Shown piece after piece: positions 52,352-60,837 of a stretch of DNA of 64,000 nucleotides. Numbering within the stretch: position 1 is the stretch's first letter; each line of letters opens with the position of its first letter. The DNA is from Aurantimicrobium sp. MWH-Uga1. Its GTDB lineage: Bacteria > Actinomycetota > Actinomycetes > Actinomycetales > Microbacteriaceae. Location of the stretch: NCBI RefSeq assembly GCF_003325955.1, contig NZ_CP030929.1:372001-436000 (forward strand), in the 5' to 3' direction. Position numbers and translations under genes: made by a program. The notes under the pieces are model-generated. The model was not told where the DNA came from and did no database searches. It saw only the letters and a list, made by a program, of their open reading frames with translations.

Positions 52352-53431
52352 CTACAAAAGCCTATGAGATGTGTATTCATAGCTCATGTTTTTGTTGCTT
52401 GTGGTTTGTAGGTAGGTGACACCAATCTGCCTCAGGATGTCCTCAACAATCTCTAGGGCCCTCACCGATTCCTGATGCGAATGAACAGGAGATTCCGTCA
52501 TACCAGCACCAACGTAGTGTGCAAAAGCTGTTGCTTGGTAGCACAAGCCTTGGTGACCTTGTGGCAGGTTGGTATCTTCCCAAGCTTGGCCTTTCTGGTT
52601 GAAACCAGAGGGAAGGAGACTGATTCCTGAAGGCACAACAAACGGAGTCTTATATTCAATAATTCCTTGGTCGCCCGCAATAGTTGCATGGTGGGGAGCA
52701 TGCGTAAGCCCTGAGACAGTAAATATTGCTCGTGCTGAATTTGCAAAATCCATTACTACGGTTACCTCTGCCTCAGCACCATGGTCATTGAGCTTTCCGA
52801 TTGCCTGGACACGAGTTGGGTCGCCCATAATTTCTAAAGCGAAAGCAACGGGATAAATCCCCATATCTAACATGATGGTTCCATGGTGGGGGTCCCATTT
52901 GCGTGGATCCTGTCTTTGGTCCTGACAAAAATCAACCAACATGAGTTGTGGTTTACCAATGAGATTATTTTCCAGAATTTGCCGGACTATTGATGCTTGG
53001 GGGAGATATCGGTTCCACATTGCTTCCATTGCAAAAACACCCTGTTTGGAGGCAGCGTCAAAAATCTCTTGAGCATCTGAAGGCGTTGTTGCAATTGGCT
53101 TTTCAATGAGCACATGCTTTCCAGCATTGATGGCAATGAGGGCATGTTCAAGGTGGTCACGAGGGCGAGTAGCAATGTAGACAGCGTCAATATCCTCTCG
53201 GGCAGCTAGGCTCTCATAACTTTCGTCCCACTCAGGTAAGCCATGGCTCTCGGCAAATATTTGAGCTTTTCCAGGAGTTCGCGATGCAATGGTGACGATG
53301 TCTTGGGAGGTGTGTTTCATCGTGCTGGTGGCGAATTCTTCTGAAATCCAGCCGGTGCCAAACATCCCCCATCGCAAGATGGGAGCGGATTCGGGGCGAA
53401 TTACCACCGGAGGTGGTATTTGTAATGACAT
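52352..53431 (-). CDS. Gfo/Idh/MocA-family oxidoreductase
   Basis: A 359-residue NAD(P)-dependent dehydrogenase. Seen: WGMFGTGWISEEF near residue 25, the catalytic-Lys motif HVLIEKPIATTP, FAMEAMWNRYLP and DMGIYPVAFALEIMG. The last two resemble the dihydrodiol/D-xylose dehydrogenase branch rather than IolG. The substrate is unknown. It lies between gntR and the divergent TIM-barrel gene and so may handle another inositol or a related sugar. The ATG at 53431 is supported by a -10 box seven bases upstream. Confidence 0.82.
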   Translation of the reverse strand: MSLQIPPPVVIRPESAPILRWGMFGTGWISEEFATSTMKHTSQDIVTIASRTPGKAQIFAESHGLPEWDESYESLAAREDIDAVYIATRPRDHLEHALIAINAGKHVLIEKPIATTPSDAQEIFDAASKQGVFAMEAMWNRYLPQASIVRQILENNLIGKPQLMLVDFCQDQRQDPRKWDPHHGTIMLDMGIYPVAFALEIMGDPTRVQAIGKLNDHGAEAEVTVVMDFANSARAIFTVSGLTHAPHHATIAGDQGIIEYKTPFVVPSGISLLPSGFNQKGQAWEDTNLPQGHQGLCYQATAFAHYVGAGMTESPVHSHQESVRALEIVEDILRQIGVTYLQTTSNKNMSYEYTSHRLL

Positions 53432-53438
53432 ATTTACA

Positions 53439-53444
53439 AGATTA
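53439..53444 (-). promoter_or_regulatory. Leaderless -10 box for the Gfo/Idh gene
   Basis: On the minus strand TAATCT is followed by seven bases and the ATG at 53431. Confidence 0.5.
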
Positions 53445-53501
53445 GTCACTCTTGCTCTAAGATGACAGGAAAATACAAAAATCCGATTACAAGGACCTGC
53501 A

Positions 53502-54509
53502 ATGAAGCTAGGCGTGTATAACGCAATCCTGCATGATCGTTCTCTGCCAGAAGCCATAGAGGTCGTGGCCAACCTTGGCTTAACTGGTCTTGAAATCAAC
53601 ACCGGAGGATTTTTACCACCGGTTCATGTTCCGAACATTGATGAAATTCTCTCCAGTGACGTTGCTCGCGACGAATATTTAGGGAACTTCGAAGGAACCG
53701 GGGTTGAGATTGCAGGTCTGAACTGTAATGGGAATCCCTTGCATGCCTTTGAACCAATAAGGTTGCAACATTCCCGGGATGTTCGACGGTCAATAGAGTT
53801 GGCCGGTCGCCTTGGTCAAACCCGGGTGGTGACGATGTCAGGTTTACCCGGGGCAGAGCCTAGTGCACGCTACTCGAACTGGATTGTAAACGCATGGAAT
53901 TCTGCGGCATTAGACGTTCTTGAATATCAATGGAGTATTGCGGTTCCTTTTTGGAAAGAAATGGACCACATCGCTCGCGATAACGGAGTCAAAGTTGCAC
54001 TTGAACTTCATCCACAGAATCTGGTGTTCAATCCTGCATCTATGCGTGAACTTGTTGAGCGAGCAGAAACAACGAATATTGGTGTCGAATTAGATGCTTC
54101 TCACTTGTTCTGGCAGCAGATGGACCCCGTAGCTGTAGTTCGCAATCTGGGGGAATTGGTTGTGCATGCCGCAGCAAAAGACGTGAGAATAAACCCCAAC
54201 GTCGCAATTGAGGGGGTACTTGACAACAGTTTCCGTCGAATGGGTGAAAACGAACCCCGAACCAGTTTGGGTTTAGGCGAATGGGTGAACGAATGGCCCA
54301 AAAACTCGGCATGGGACTTTGTCGCCCTGGGACGCGGCCATGATGTGTCATATTGGGCAGAATTCCTCACAGCACTCTATGAAGTGGACCCCAACATGAT
54401 GGTCAACATTGAACATGAGGATGTCTCGCTCGGCCGAATTGAAGGACTCGAGGTGGCAAGCTCAGTTTTACTAGAAGCCGCTCAGCTAGCCAAGATAACT
54501 TTGGAGTAA
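53502..54509 (+). CDS. Sugar phosphate isomerase/epimerase family TIM barrel
   Basis: A 335-residue xylose-isomerase-like barrel. Metal-binding positions are seen in VALELHPQNLVF, GVELDASHLFW, VHAAAKDVRIN and MVNIEHEDV, matching Glu, Asp, His and Glu of the IolI/IolE-type site. It is divergent from a Gfo/Idh dehydrogenase, a common pairing in sugar or polyol catabolism. The substrate is unknown. The stop codon overlaps the thioesterase start (TAATG). Confidence 0.83.
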   Translation: MKLGVYNAILHDRSLPEAIEVVANLGLTGLEINTGGFLPPVHVPNIDEILSSDVARDEYLGNFEGTGVEIAGLNCNGNPLHAFEPIRLQHSRDVRRSIELAGRLGQTRVVTMSGLPGAEPSARYSNWIVNAWNSAALDVLEYQWSIAVPFWKEMDHIARDNGVKVALELHPQNLVFNPASMRELVERAETTNIGVELDASHLFWQQMDPVAVVRNLGELVVHAAAKDVRINPNVAIEGVLDNSFRRMGENEPRTSLGLGEWVNEWPKNSAWDFVALGRGHDVSYWAEFLTALYEVDPNMMVNIEHEDVSLGRIEGLEVASSVLLEAAQLAKITLE

Positions 54510-54928
54510 TGGTGAACGAGGCCTCTATGAATCAAATCGAATTCACCACGCGTAAGTGGGTGCGTCCAGAAGATCTCAACGCGAACGGAACGCTTTTTGG
54601 GGGTTCGCTGCTGAAATGGATTGACGAAGAAGCCACCATCTATGCAATTTTGCAGCTGGGCAATCGTCGCGTCGTAACCAAAATAATTTCTGAAATCAAC
54701 TTCGTTGCTTCCGCTATCGAGGGAGACCTTATTGAGATGGGCCTCATTGCGACAAAATTCGGCACGACATCTATCACGATGCGTGCTGAGGTGAGGAACA
54801 TGATCACCAGAAAATCCATCCTTACCGTCGATCACATTGTCTTCGTAGGTCTTGGTCAAGATGGAAAACCGACCCCTCACGGATATACCTCTGTGACGAC
54901 AGAACGCGACCGTATACCTACTAACTGA
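54509..54928 (+). CDS. Hotdog-fold acyl-CoA thioesterase
   Basis: A 139-residue single hotdog-domain protein of the YciA/BACH type, which hydrolyses acyl-CoA. Seen: VRPEDLNANGTLFGGSLLKWIDEEATIYA with the catalytic Asp in WIDEEA (read as two motifs, NANGTLFGG and WIDEEATIYA), and INFVASAIEGDLIEMG. Two starts are possible: ATG 54509, overlapping the upstream stop, and ATG 54527. The first is annotated. Confidence 0.88.
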   Translation: MVNEASMNQIEFTTRKWVRPEDLNANGTLFGGSLLKWIDEEATIYAILQLGNRRVVTKIISEINFVASAIEGDLIEMGLIATKFGTTSITMRAEVRNMITRKSILTVDHIVFVGLGQDGKPTPHGYTSVTTERDRIPTN

Positions 54929-54969
54929 CGGTCGGGGAAGTCATCCCAAGACCGGTACGCTTAACCCTT

Positions 54970-56043
54970 GTGGCTCTAACTATCGGAATCGTCGGACTAC
55001 CCAACGTAGGCAAGTCCACCCTCTTTAATGCACTGACCAAAAACCAAGTTCTTGCGGCGAACTATCCATTCGCCACGATTGAACCCAACATCGGTGTGGT
55101 CAACCTCCCTGATGCACGCTTGAACAAGCTGGCTGAAATATTTGGCAGCCAACAGCTGTTGCCAGCTGCGGTGTCCTTTGTTGACATTGCCGGCATTGTG
55201 AAGGGTGCCTCCGAGGGTGAAGGTCTGGGAAATAAGTTCCTCGCCAACATTCGTGAGGCAGACGCCATTGCCCAGGTTGTGCGCGGATTCTCTGACCCTG
55301 ACGTTGTTCACGTGGACGGCAAGATTTCACCGGCAAGTGACCTGGAGACCATTAACACCGAGCTCATCCTTGCTGACCTAGAAACCCTAGAGAAGGCCAT
55401 CACGCGCCTGGAGAAAGAAGTCAAAGCCAAGAAGGCGGAACCCGCAGCCTTGGAAGCAGCAATCGAAGCACAAAAAGTGCTCAACGAAGGCAAGCTGCTT
55501 TCGGTTTCTGGCATTGATCTTGCTCCCATCAAAGACCTAGGTCTCATGACGGCCAAGCCTGTGATCTTCGTTTTCAACGTGGATGAGTCCGTGTTGACCG
55601 ATGAGGCAAAGCGCGCTGAATTAGCTGCTCTTGTCACTCCTGCCAAGGCAGTGTTCTTGGATGCCAAGCTCGAATCTGAACTCATTGACCTTTCTGCAGA
55701 AGATGCTGCTGAACTGCTTGCATCTACCGGTCAGGAAGAGTCAGGTTTGGATCAACTGGCACGTATTGGTTTTGACACCCTCGGCTTACAGACCTACCTC
55801 ACCGCAGGTCCCAAAGAAGCGCGTGCGTGGACCATCGGGAAGGGGTGGAAGGCGCCTCAAGCAGCCGGTGTGATTCACACTGATTTTGAAAAGGGCTTTA
55901 TCAAGGCAGAAATCATTTCCTTCGACGACCTCGTCGAGACTGGTTCTGTCGCTGAAGCCCGCGCCAAAGGTAAGGCACGAATGGAAGGAAAGGACTACGT
56001 CATGCAAGATGGCGACGTGGTCGAATTCCGTTTCAATGTCTAA
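54970..56043 (+). CDS. ychF: Redox-regulated ATPase YchF (OLA1 type)
   Basis: A 357-residue Obg-family P-loop protein that prefers ATP over GTP and binds ribosomes. Seen: G1 GLPNVGKSTLFNAL, the switch region DIAGIVKGASEGEGLGNKF, and FNVDES where GTP-specific members have NKxD. A coiled coil lies near residues 140-170 and a C-terminal TGS domain ends in VMQDGDVVEFRFNV. The start is GTG, with a -10-like TACGCT eight bases upstream. The 3' end overlaps the next gene by 8 bp. Confidence 0.95.
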   Translation: MALTIGIVGLPNVGKSTLFNALTKNQVLAANYPFATIEPNIGVVNLPDARLNKLAEIFGSQQLLPAAVSFVDIAGIVKGASEGEGLGNKFLANIREADAIAQVVRGFSDPDVVHVDGKISPASDLETINTELILADLETLEKAITRLEKEVKAKKAEPAALEAAIEAQKVLNEGKLLSVSGIDLAPIKDLGLMTAKPVIFVFNVDESVLTDEAKRAELAALVTPAKAVFLDAKLESELIDLSAEDAAELLASTGQEESGLDQLARIGFDTLGLQTYLTAGPKEARAWTIGKGWKAPQAAGVIHTDFEKGFIKAEIISFDDLVETGSVAEARAKGKARMEGKDYVMQDGDVVEFRFNV

Positions 56044-56596
56044 CGTTGTCTACTTTGTCGCCTCATCTCTCGATGGCTACATCGCTGACTCTGATGGATC
56101 ACTAGAGTGGCTCACAAATATTGAGGGGGCTCCCGAGGAGATCACCTCCAGCTTTATGTCTACTGTGGGCGTTCAAGTTATGGGTTCTCGAACCTACGAA
56201 TGGCTGCTCGAGAATGAAAACATCCTTAGCCATCCAGAAAAATGGTCACAGTTCTTTGGCGAGATGAGAACAGTGGTGTTCAGTTCGCGATCACTACCTC
56301 TCCCAGAGAATGCAGATATTGCCTTCGTCCATGGCTCACCTGAAGAGCATTTTGATGAGATTGCCACACGTGCTGGTGAGGGAAACATCTGGCTGGTCGG
56401 GGGTGGTCACTTGGCTTCGCAATTTCTTGCGGCAAATCTGATTGACCGGCTTGAGGTCACCTTCGCTCCTGTAGTGCTTGGCGGTGGGGTCAAGCTGTTT
56501 GGTGATCTCAGTAACTTTGTTCGGGTCGATATTCGTGAAACACTTTCGAGTGGAAACTTCATTCACGTGAATTGTGACGTTTCTCTCAGGTCCTAA
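56036..56596 (+). CDS. Dihydrofolate-reductase-like protein (RibD C-terminal family)
   Basis: A 186-residue protein of the RibD-C/DHFR-like fold. Seen: VVYFVASSLDGYIADSDGSLEWL at the N-terminus (in parts VASSLDGYIA and GSLEWL), MGSRTYEWLL, and the NADPH-site block IWLVGGGHLASQFL followed by PVVLGGGVKLF. Single-domain members (YyaP/YwjB type) have no settled substrate, and true dihydrofolate reduction is unlikely. The ATG at 56036 overlaps the end of ychF by eight bases. Confidence 0.83.
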   Translation: MSNVVYFVASSLDGYIADSDGSLEWLTNIEGAPEEITSSFMSTVGVQVMGSRTYEWLLENENILSHPEKWSQFFGEMRTVVFSSRSLPLPENADIAFVHGSPEEHFDEIATRAGEGNIWLVGGGHLASQFLAANLIDRLEVTFAPVVLGGGVKLFGDLSNFVRVDIRETLSSGNFIHVNCDVSLRS

Positions 56597-56616
56597 ATCG
56601 CCCTCAGGAGCTCACC

Positions 56617-57297
56617 ATGTGTGGAGGTTACGCGCTCGCAGAACCCACCGAAGTGCTTGAGGACGTCTTCCATGTCGATGTCATCGGCGAAAACCTGCCA
56701 GGTCCCAGTTGGAATATTCGGCCCACGAACCAGGTTCCTATCGTGGTCGACACCATCGATACACAAACAGGCACTCAGCTTCGCCGTCTAGAAAGCGCTC
56801 GCTGGTCCCTGATTCCCTCGTGGGTCAAAGGTGAGCCACCCAAGTTCTCCACCTTCAACGCCCGCAGCGAAGATGCGGCCTCCAAAGCTTCCTGGCGTGA
56901 TGCGGTCAAGTCCAAGCGCTGCCTTGTTCCTGCCTCGGGGTATTACGAGTGGGTTGTCGAAGACGGTGTGAAAGTTCCGCATTACATTCACTCCAACAAC
57001 CTGATTGCTCTTGCGGGGTTGTATTCGTGGTGGCGAGCTGCCGACAGTGATCCGTGGATACTCACGGCCACCATCTTGACAATGCCGACTGTGCTGGAGC
57101 TTGCATCCATTCACGATCGCAATCCTGTGCCGCTGCCTGAGAAGTTCTGGGATGAGTGGCTCAATCCTGCAACGGTAGGAACTCAAGAATTGGTTGATGC
57201 TGCCGTGGCTGAAGCAATCCCTGTTGCATCTAGCTTGAGCGAATTCGCTGTCAACCCTCTTCGCGGTAACGGACCTGAACTGATTGTGCCTCGCTAG
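56617..57297 (+). CDS. SOS-response-associated peptidase (SRAP/YedK/HMCES family)
   Basis: A 226-residue SRAP protein that forms a DNA-protein crosslink with abasic sites in single-stranded DNA. After removal of Met1 the catalytic Cys2 becomes N-terminal (MCGGYAL). Other active-site residues are seen in FNARSEDAA (Asn), PASGYYEW (Glu) and SIHDRNPVPL (His). The length is normal. CAGGAG precedes the ATG. No lexA-type box was recognised upstream. Confidence 0.93.
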   Translation: MCGGYALAEPTEVLEDVFHVDVIGENLPGPSWNIRPTNQVPIVVDTIDTQTGTQLRRLESARWSLIPSWVKGEPPKFSTFNARSEDAASKASWRDAVKSKRCLVPASGYYEWVVEDGVKVPHYIHSNNLIALAGLYSWWRAADSDPWILTATILTMPTVLELASIHDRNPVPLPEKFWDEWLNPATVGTQELVDAAVAEAIPVASSLSEFAVNPLRGNGPELIVPR

Positions 57298-57403
57298 CTC
57301 AAGAATCGCTGAAACTTCTGCGCCATTTATTGCTTTAGCTGGCTCAAGCGAGCAGACTGACACCTAACGGGGACTTTCTCCAGACAACACAGGACGGTGC
57401 ACA

Positions 57404-58207
57404 GTGGCTCGGAAAATTCGCAGTGAAGACGAACAAATTAAACGGCTTCGGGTGTACAACATCGTTGCCGGAGCAATACACCTGCTACAAGGTCTTGCGT
57501 TCTTGTTTATTCTCACCAAGCTCAGTTCCCAAGTGATGTTCCCTGTCACAGTGGACTACATGACCGGCCCTCCCGGGGTCGATCTTCCCACCGAGCGTGT
57601 GACTTTGTTTGAAGTCAACTTGGGGCTTGGTGTGGTGGCGTTCTTGTTCATGTCTGCTTTCTTCCACTTCCTCATTTCTTTACCCGGTGTCTTCACCCGT
57701 TATGCCAATGGCCTCAAGCTCAACCACAACTATTTCCGGTGGACCGAGTATTCGCTCAGCTCTTCGGTCATGATTTGGCTGATAGCTCAACTCAATGGCG
57801 CGACAGACTTCGCGGCATTGTTCGCCATCTTTGCGGTGAACGCCTCCATGATCTTCTTCGGAGCACTGCAGGAGAAGTATGAAAAGCCAGGAAGCAAAGG
57901 CTTCCTGCCGTTTATTTTTGGTTCCATGACAGGCATCGTCCCCTGGATTATCATCGCGATTTACGCCCTGCAGCCAGGATCAACCAGCGCAGCAGAAGTT
58001 CCCGGCTTTGTTTATGGCATCGTGATTTCGCTCTTTATTTTCTTCAACACCTTTGCCATCAACCAGGCCCTGCAGTATCGCCAAATTGGCGGCTGGAAGA
58101 GCTACCTGCGTGGTGAGCGTGCGTACATCACCCTTAGTTTGGTCGCCAAGAGTGTGCTTGCTTGGCAGGTGTTCTCGGGAGCTCTTGTTCCTCTTTTTGT
58201 GAGCTAA
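57404..58207 (+). CDS. Heliorhodopsin
   Basis: A 267-residue seven-helix retinal protein of the heliorhodopsin family, whose N-terminus faces the cytoplasm, opposite to type 1 rhodopsins. Seen: helix 3 with FRWTEYSLSSSVMIWL, where Glu115 is the Schiff-base counterion, and helix 7 with SLVAKSVLAWQ, where Lys249 binds retinal. The DTE-type pump motif is absent, as expected. The molecular role of the family is unsettled (light sensing or modulation of a partner). The start is GTG with AGGA upstream. No carotenoid or retinal synthesis gene lies in the window. Confidence 0.95.
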   Translation: MARKIRSEDEQIKRLRVYNIVAGAIHLLQGLAFLFILTKLSSQVMFPVTVDYMTGPPGVDLPTERVTLFEVNLGLGVVAFLFMSAFFHFLISLPGVFTRYANGLKLNHNYFRWTEYSLSSSVMIWLIAQLNGATDFAALFAIFAVNASMIFFGALQEKYEKPGSKGFLPFIFGSMTGIVPWIIIAIYALQPGSTSAAEVPGFVYGIVISLFIFFNTFAINQALQYRQIGGWKSYLRGERAYITLSLVAKSVLAWQVFSGALVPLFVS

Positions 58208-58222
58208 CTAGAAAAAGCCAAA

Positions 58223-59521
58223 CTACTTGCTGGGCTTGATTTTCACGGTGTTGAGAATCAAGCCCGCGCCGTTGCGCATAATGAGCTTGGCATCTGGGGT
58301 GATTTTGGTCAGCAGCGGGTACACCGCTGTGGCCAACATCATTCCAATGGCCATAGCAAAGAAGGTAAGCCCTGCCGTTCCAGCAACATCGCTCAAATTT
58401 TGTGATGACTCCAGCTCACCCGTGAGAGCGACGAAGCCTGTCGATCCAGGAACAATCAGCCAGAAGGTGGGAAGGAAGATTGCCAAATCTCCTGGGCCAC
58501 CACCCAAACGCGCATTGATTGCCCAAGAGGTGATGAGCCCAGCAGCTGTTGCTAACCCAGCTGAGAGGGGAACACCCAGGCTGGGAACTGCCAGGACAGA
58601 GATAGCAAAGCTAAACATCATGACAAACAAGCTGGGAAGCCACAGTCGAAGTGGCGTGCAGAAGTAAAGGAATGTTCCCACCCCGTAGATCGCAGCACCT
58701 GCCCAGGCTACCCACTGTGGGGTGAGCGTTACTGTGACGTCCTCCAGTCTGCTTGCAGGAATTCCACTAACAGTGATGGCTAACACACCTCCGAAAGCCA
58801 TACTTCCTAGAATCATGAGCGCATACATCAGTCGCGATGCCCCAGAGACCATATACCCGCTGACTAATTCAATAATTCCCGAGGTCAGTGTTGCCCCAGG
58901 TAACAACACCACAATGAGCATGGCAACCATGCGGACAGGGTCTGGTTTATCAAAGAGAATTGAGATTCCAGCAACCATCAACCCGGCAACAAAGGTCGCC
59001 ATCAGGGGCAGAAGCGCGACAAAGCGTGTGCTTCTACTGAGGTTGAGTACCATGATTCCCACAAGCACACCCATGACAGTGACTGCCACCAATGCTGGGA
59101 GATCCAAGCGGAACGCTGCACCAAATCCCAGAGCAGACAGCGCGTAGCCAATAACCCTCAACCAGGAAGGATAGATGGGTTTCTTGGTTGAAATAGCACG
59201 GAGGCTTTCGGCAACATCGTGGGCGTTGTCTTTGTTGTGGCGGGCTTGTGCGAGTACAGATTGAACTTGCGTCATTTGATCAAAGCGATAACTACTCTTG
59301 ACCACTCGCAACTGAGGAACCCCGTGTTTATGAGTTTCTGTCAAAACCATTGTCGGCAGCAACACAATCTCAGCATCGGCGTTGTACGCCTCTGCCAGCC
59401 CCCGGAGAACACTTTCTGCTTGAGGGGCAGGGTATGTGGAACTGACCATGGCTGCAGCTGCCTCGGTGAGCATGTCTGTCACATCAGGACGTGTCGGAGG
59501 TTGCACAGCTTGCTCAGTCAT
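58223..59521 (-). CDS. thrE: Threonine/serine exporter ThrE family protein
   Basis: A 432-residue membrane protein with the ThrE layout. A cytoplasmic N-terminal domain of about 140 residues (ESVLRGLAEAYNADAEIVLLPTMVL) is followed by about ten helices in two repeats, containing LPGATLTSGIIELVSGYMVSGASRL and GPGDLAIFLPTFWLIVPGSTGFVAL (quoted in parts). In C. glutamicum ThrE exports threonine and serine; the substrate here is inferred from family. It converges on heliorhodopsin with 15 bp between. A -10 box sits six bases before the ATG. Confidence 0.87.
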   Translation of the reverse strand: MTEQAVQPPTRPDVTDMLTEAAAAMVSSTYPAPQAESVLRGLAEAYNADAEIVLLPTMVLTETHKHGVPQLRVVKSSYRFDQMTQVQSVLAQARHNKDNAHDVAESLRAISTKKPIYPSWLRVIGYALSALGFGAAFRLDLPALVAVTVMGVLVGIMVLNLSRSTRFVALLPLMATFVAGLMVAGISILFDKPDPVRMVAMLIVVLLPGATLTSGIIELVSGYMVSGASRLMYALMILGSMAFGGVLAITVSGIPASRLEDVTVTLTPQWVAWAGAAIYGVGTFLYFCTPLRLWLPSLFVMMFSFAISVLAVPSLGVPLSAGLATAAGLITSWAINARLGGGPGDLAIFLPTFWLIVPGSTGFVALTGELESSQNLSDVAGTAGLTFFAMAIGMMLATAVYPLLTKITPDAKLIMRNGAGLILNTVKIKPSK

Positions 59522-59527
59522 GACTCA

Positions 59528-59533
59528 ACGCTA
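59528..59533 (-). promoter_or_regulatory. Leaderless -10 box for thrE
   Basis: On the minus strand TAGCGT is followed by six bases and the ATG at 59521. Confidence 0.5.
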
Positions 59534-59593
59534 ACAAATCAGTGACACAACCTAGACTTGAGACCACAAGATCTTTGCTGAAAGAGGACAGTA

Positions 59594-60373
59594 ATGGAAT
59601 ACACGGGCAGTACTGCACTGATTACCGGAGCAAGCGCCGGCATCGGTGTTGCCTATGCAGAGGGTTTTGCTGCGCGCGGCGCAAATCTTGTCCTTGTGGC
59701 ACGTCGAAAAGACCGTCTTGACAGCCTCGCAGCGCGCTTGCGCCAGCAATATTCCGTGAGCGTGGAGGTCATTGCTCTGGATCTCACTTCTGCAGGTGCC
59801 GTGGCCAAGCTGGAAAAATCGATAGCCACAAAGAAACTCACCGTTGATGTTCTGGTCAATAATGCAGGTTTTGGATTGAACGGTTTCTTTGTGAAGGAAG
59901 ACCGAGCACTGACTCAACAAGAAATCACGTTAAATATCGGTGTTCTTGTTGATCTCACTGCTGCATTCTTACCCGGCATGCTCGAACGTGGCCGTGGAGC
60001 TGTGGTCAACATTGCCAGTACGGCTTCTTTCCAGCCTGTTCCTGGCATGGCTGTCTATGGAGCCACGAAAGCTTTTGTGCGTTCCTTCACTGAAGCTCTC
60101 TGGGGAGAGCTAGGGACATCGACAGTCCGGGTGCTTGCTGTGAGCCCTGGCGCAACAGAATCTGAATTCTTCATCGTTGCTGGCGGTAAGCCATCGGGCA
60201 AAGCTGTTCCTGCAACGGATGTGGTCGAGAAGACTTTCTCGGCGCTCGAGAAGAACACGCCCTCTGTCGTGGTCGGTGGAGCAAATGCTGTTGCCGCCAG
60301 TCTTGTGAAGTTTTTCCCCAAGAAAATGACCATCAACTTGGTGGGCAAGATGTTCCTGCCGAAGGAGAAGTAA
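59594..60373 (+). CDS. SDR-family oxidoreductase
   Basis: A 259-residue classical short-chain dehydrogenase of the DltE/YqjQ-like group. Seen: ITGASAGIGVAYAEGFAARGANLVLVARRKDRL (in parts TGASAGIGVA and VARRKDRL, where Arg-Arg suggests NADPH), NNAGFGLNG, Ser in IASTASF, and YGATKAFV with Tyr and Lys. The substrate is unknown. AGAGGA precedes the ATG. Its stop overlaps the next start (TAATG). Confidence 0.87.
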   Translation: MEYTGSTALITGASAGIGVAYAEGFAARGANLVLVARRKDRLDSLAARLRQQYSVSVEVIALDLTSAGAVAKLEKSIATKKLTVDVLVNNAGFGLNGFFVKEDRALTQQEITLNIGVLVDLTAAFLPGMLERGRGAVVNIASTASFQPVPGMAVYGATKAFVRSFTEALWGELGTSTVRVLAVSPGATESEFFIVAGGKPSGKAVPATDVVEKTFSALEKNTPSVVVGGANAVAASLVKFFPKKMTINLVGKMFLPKEK

Positions 60374-60837
60374 TGCAGCACACTTTCCTATACTCCGTCG
60401 AGCGTGAGTACACCCAACCCATGTCCCGTATCTGGGAAGCATGGACCGATGCGACACAACTCGAGGAGTGGTATCACCCCACCGATCTCAAGAATGTTCC
60501 CGGGTCTTCCGTCTCAGAGCCTGAGGTCGGCGGCATGTGGGCTATTGCTGTCGATGTTCCTGAGTACGGCTTCCAATCTTGCTTTTGGGGCACCTACACC
60601 GCTCTCGAACCAGGCAAACTCATCGAGCACACCATGTTCTATTCCCAAGATCCAGCAGAATTCGCCGCCAAAGATCTAACAGGAGAATTTGCCAAGATTG
60701 TGGTCGATTTTGAAGAACGCCCTACTGGAAGCTGGGTTCGCTTTACGCAGTACGGTGAGCTACCGGAAGAGCATATTCCTCTGGCAAAAGCAGGAATGGA
60801 AAGTTACTTCCAGTCCTTAGCCGATTACCTGGGATAG
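60373..60837 (+). CDS. SRPBCC (AHSA1-like) domain protein
   Basis: A 154-residue START/Bet v1-like protein. Seen: the beginning of the fold in FLYSVEREYTQPMSRIWEAWTDATQLEEWYHP, quoted here as IWEAWTDA and LEEWYHP, and a C-terminal helix GMESYFQSLADYLG, typical of activator-of-Hsp90-like proteins. It has a hydrophobic cavity for an unknown ligand. It is coupled to the SDR gene, so it may act on or carry the same small molecule. Its stop abuts the stop of the convergent SDR gene. Confidence 0.83.
   Translation: MQHTFLYSVEREYTQPMSRIWEAWTDATQLEEWYHPTDLKNVPGSSVSEPEVGGMWAIAVDVPEYGFQSCFWGTYTALEPGKLIEHTMFYSQDPAEFAAKDLTGEFAKIVVDFEERPTGSWVRFTQYGELPEEHIPLAKAGMESYFQSLADYLG

Noticed and set aside
57404..58207. 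Type 1 proton-pumping rhodopsin (actinorhodopsin)
   Set aside because: The sequence lacks the pump carboxylate motif and shows heliorhodopsin-specific helix 3 and 7 motifs.
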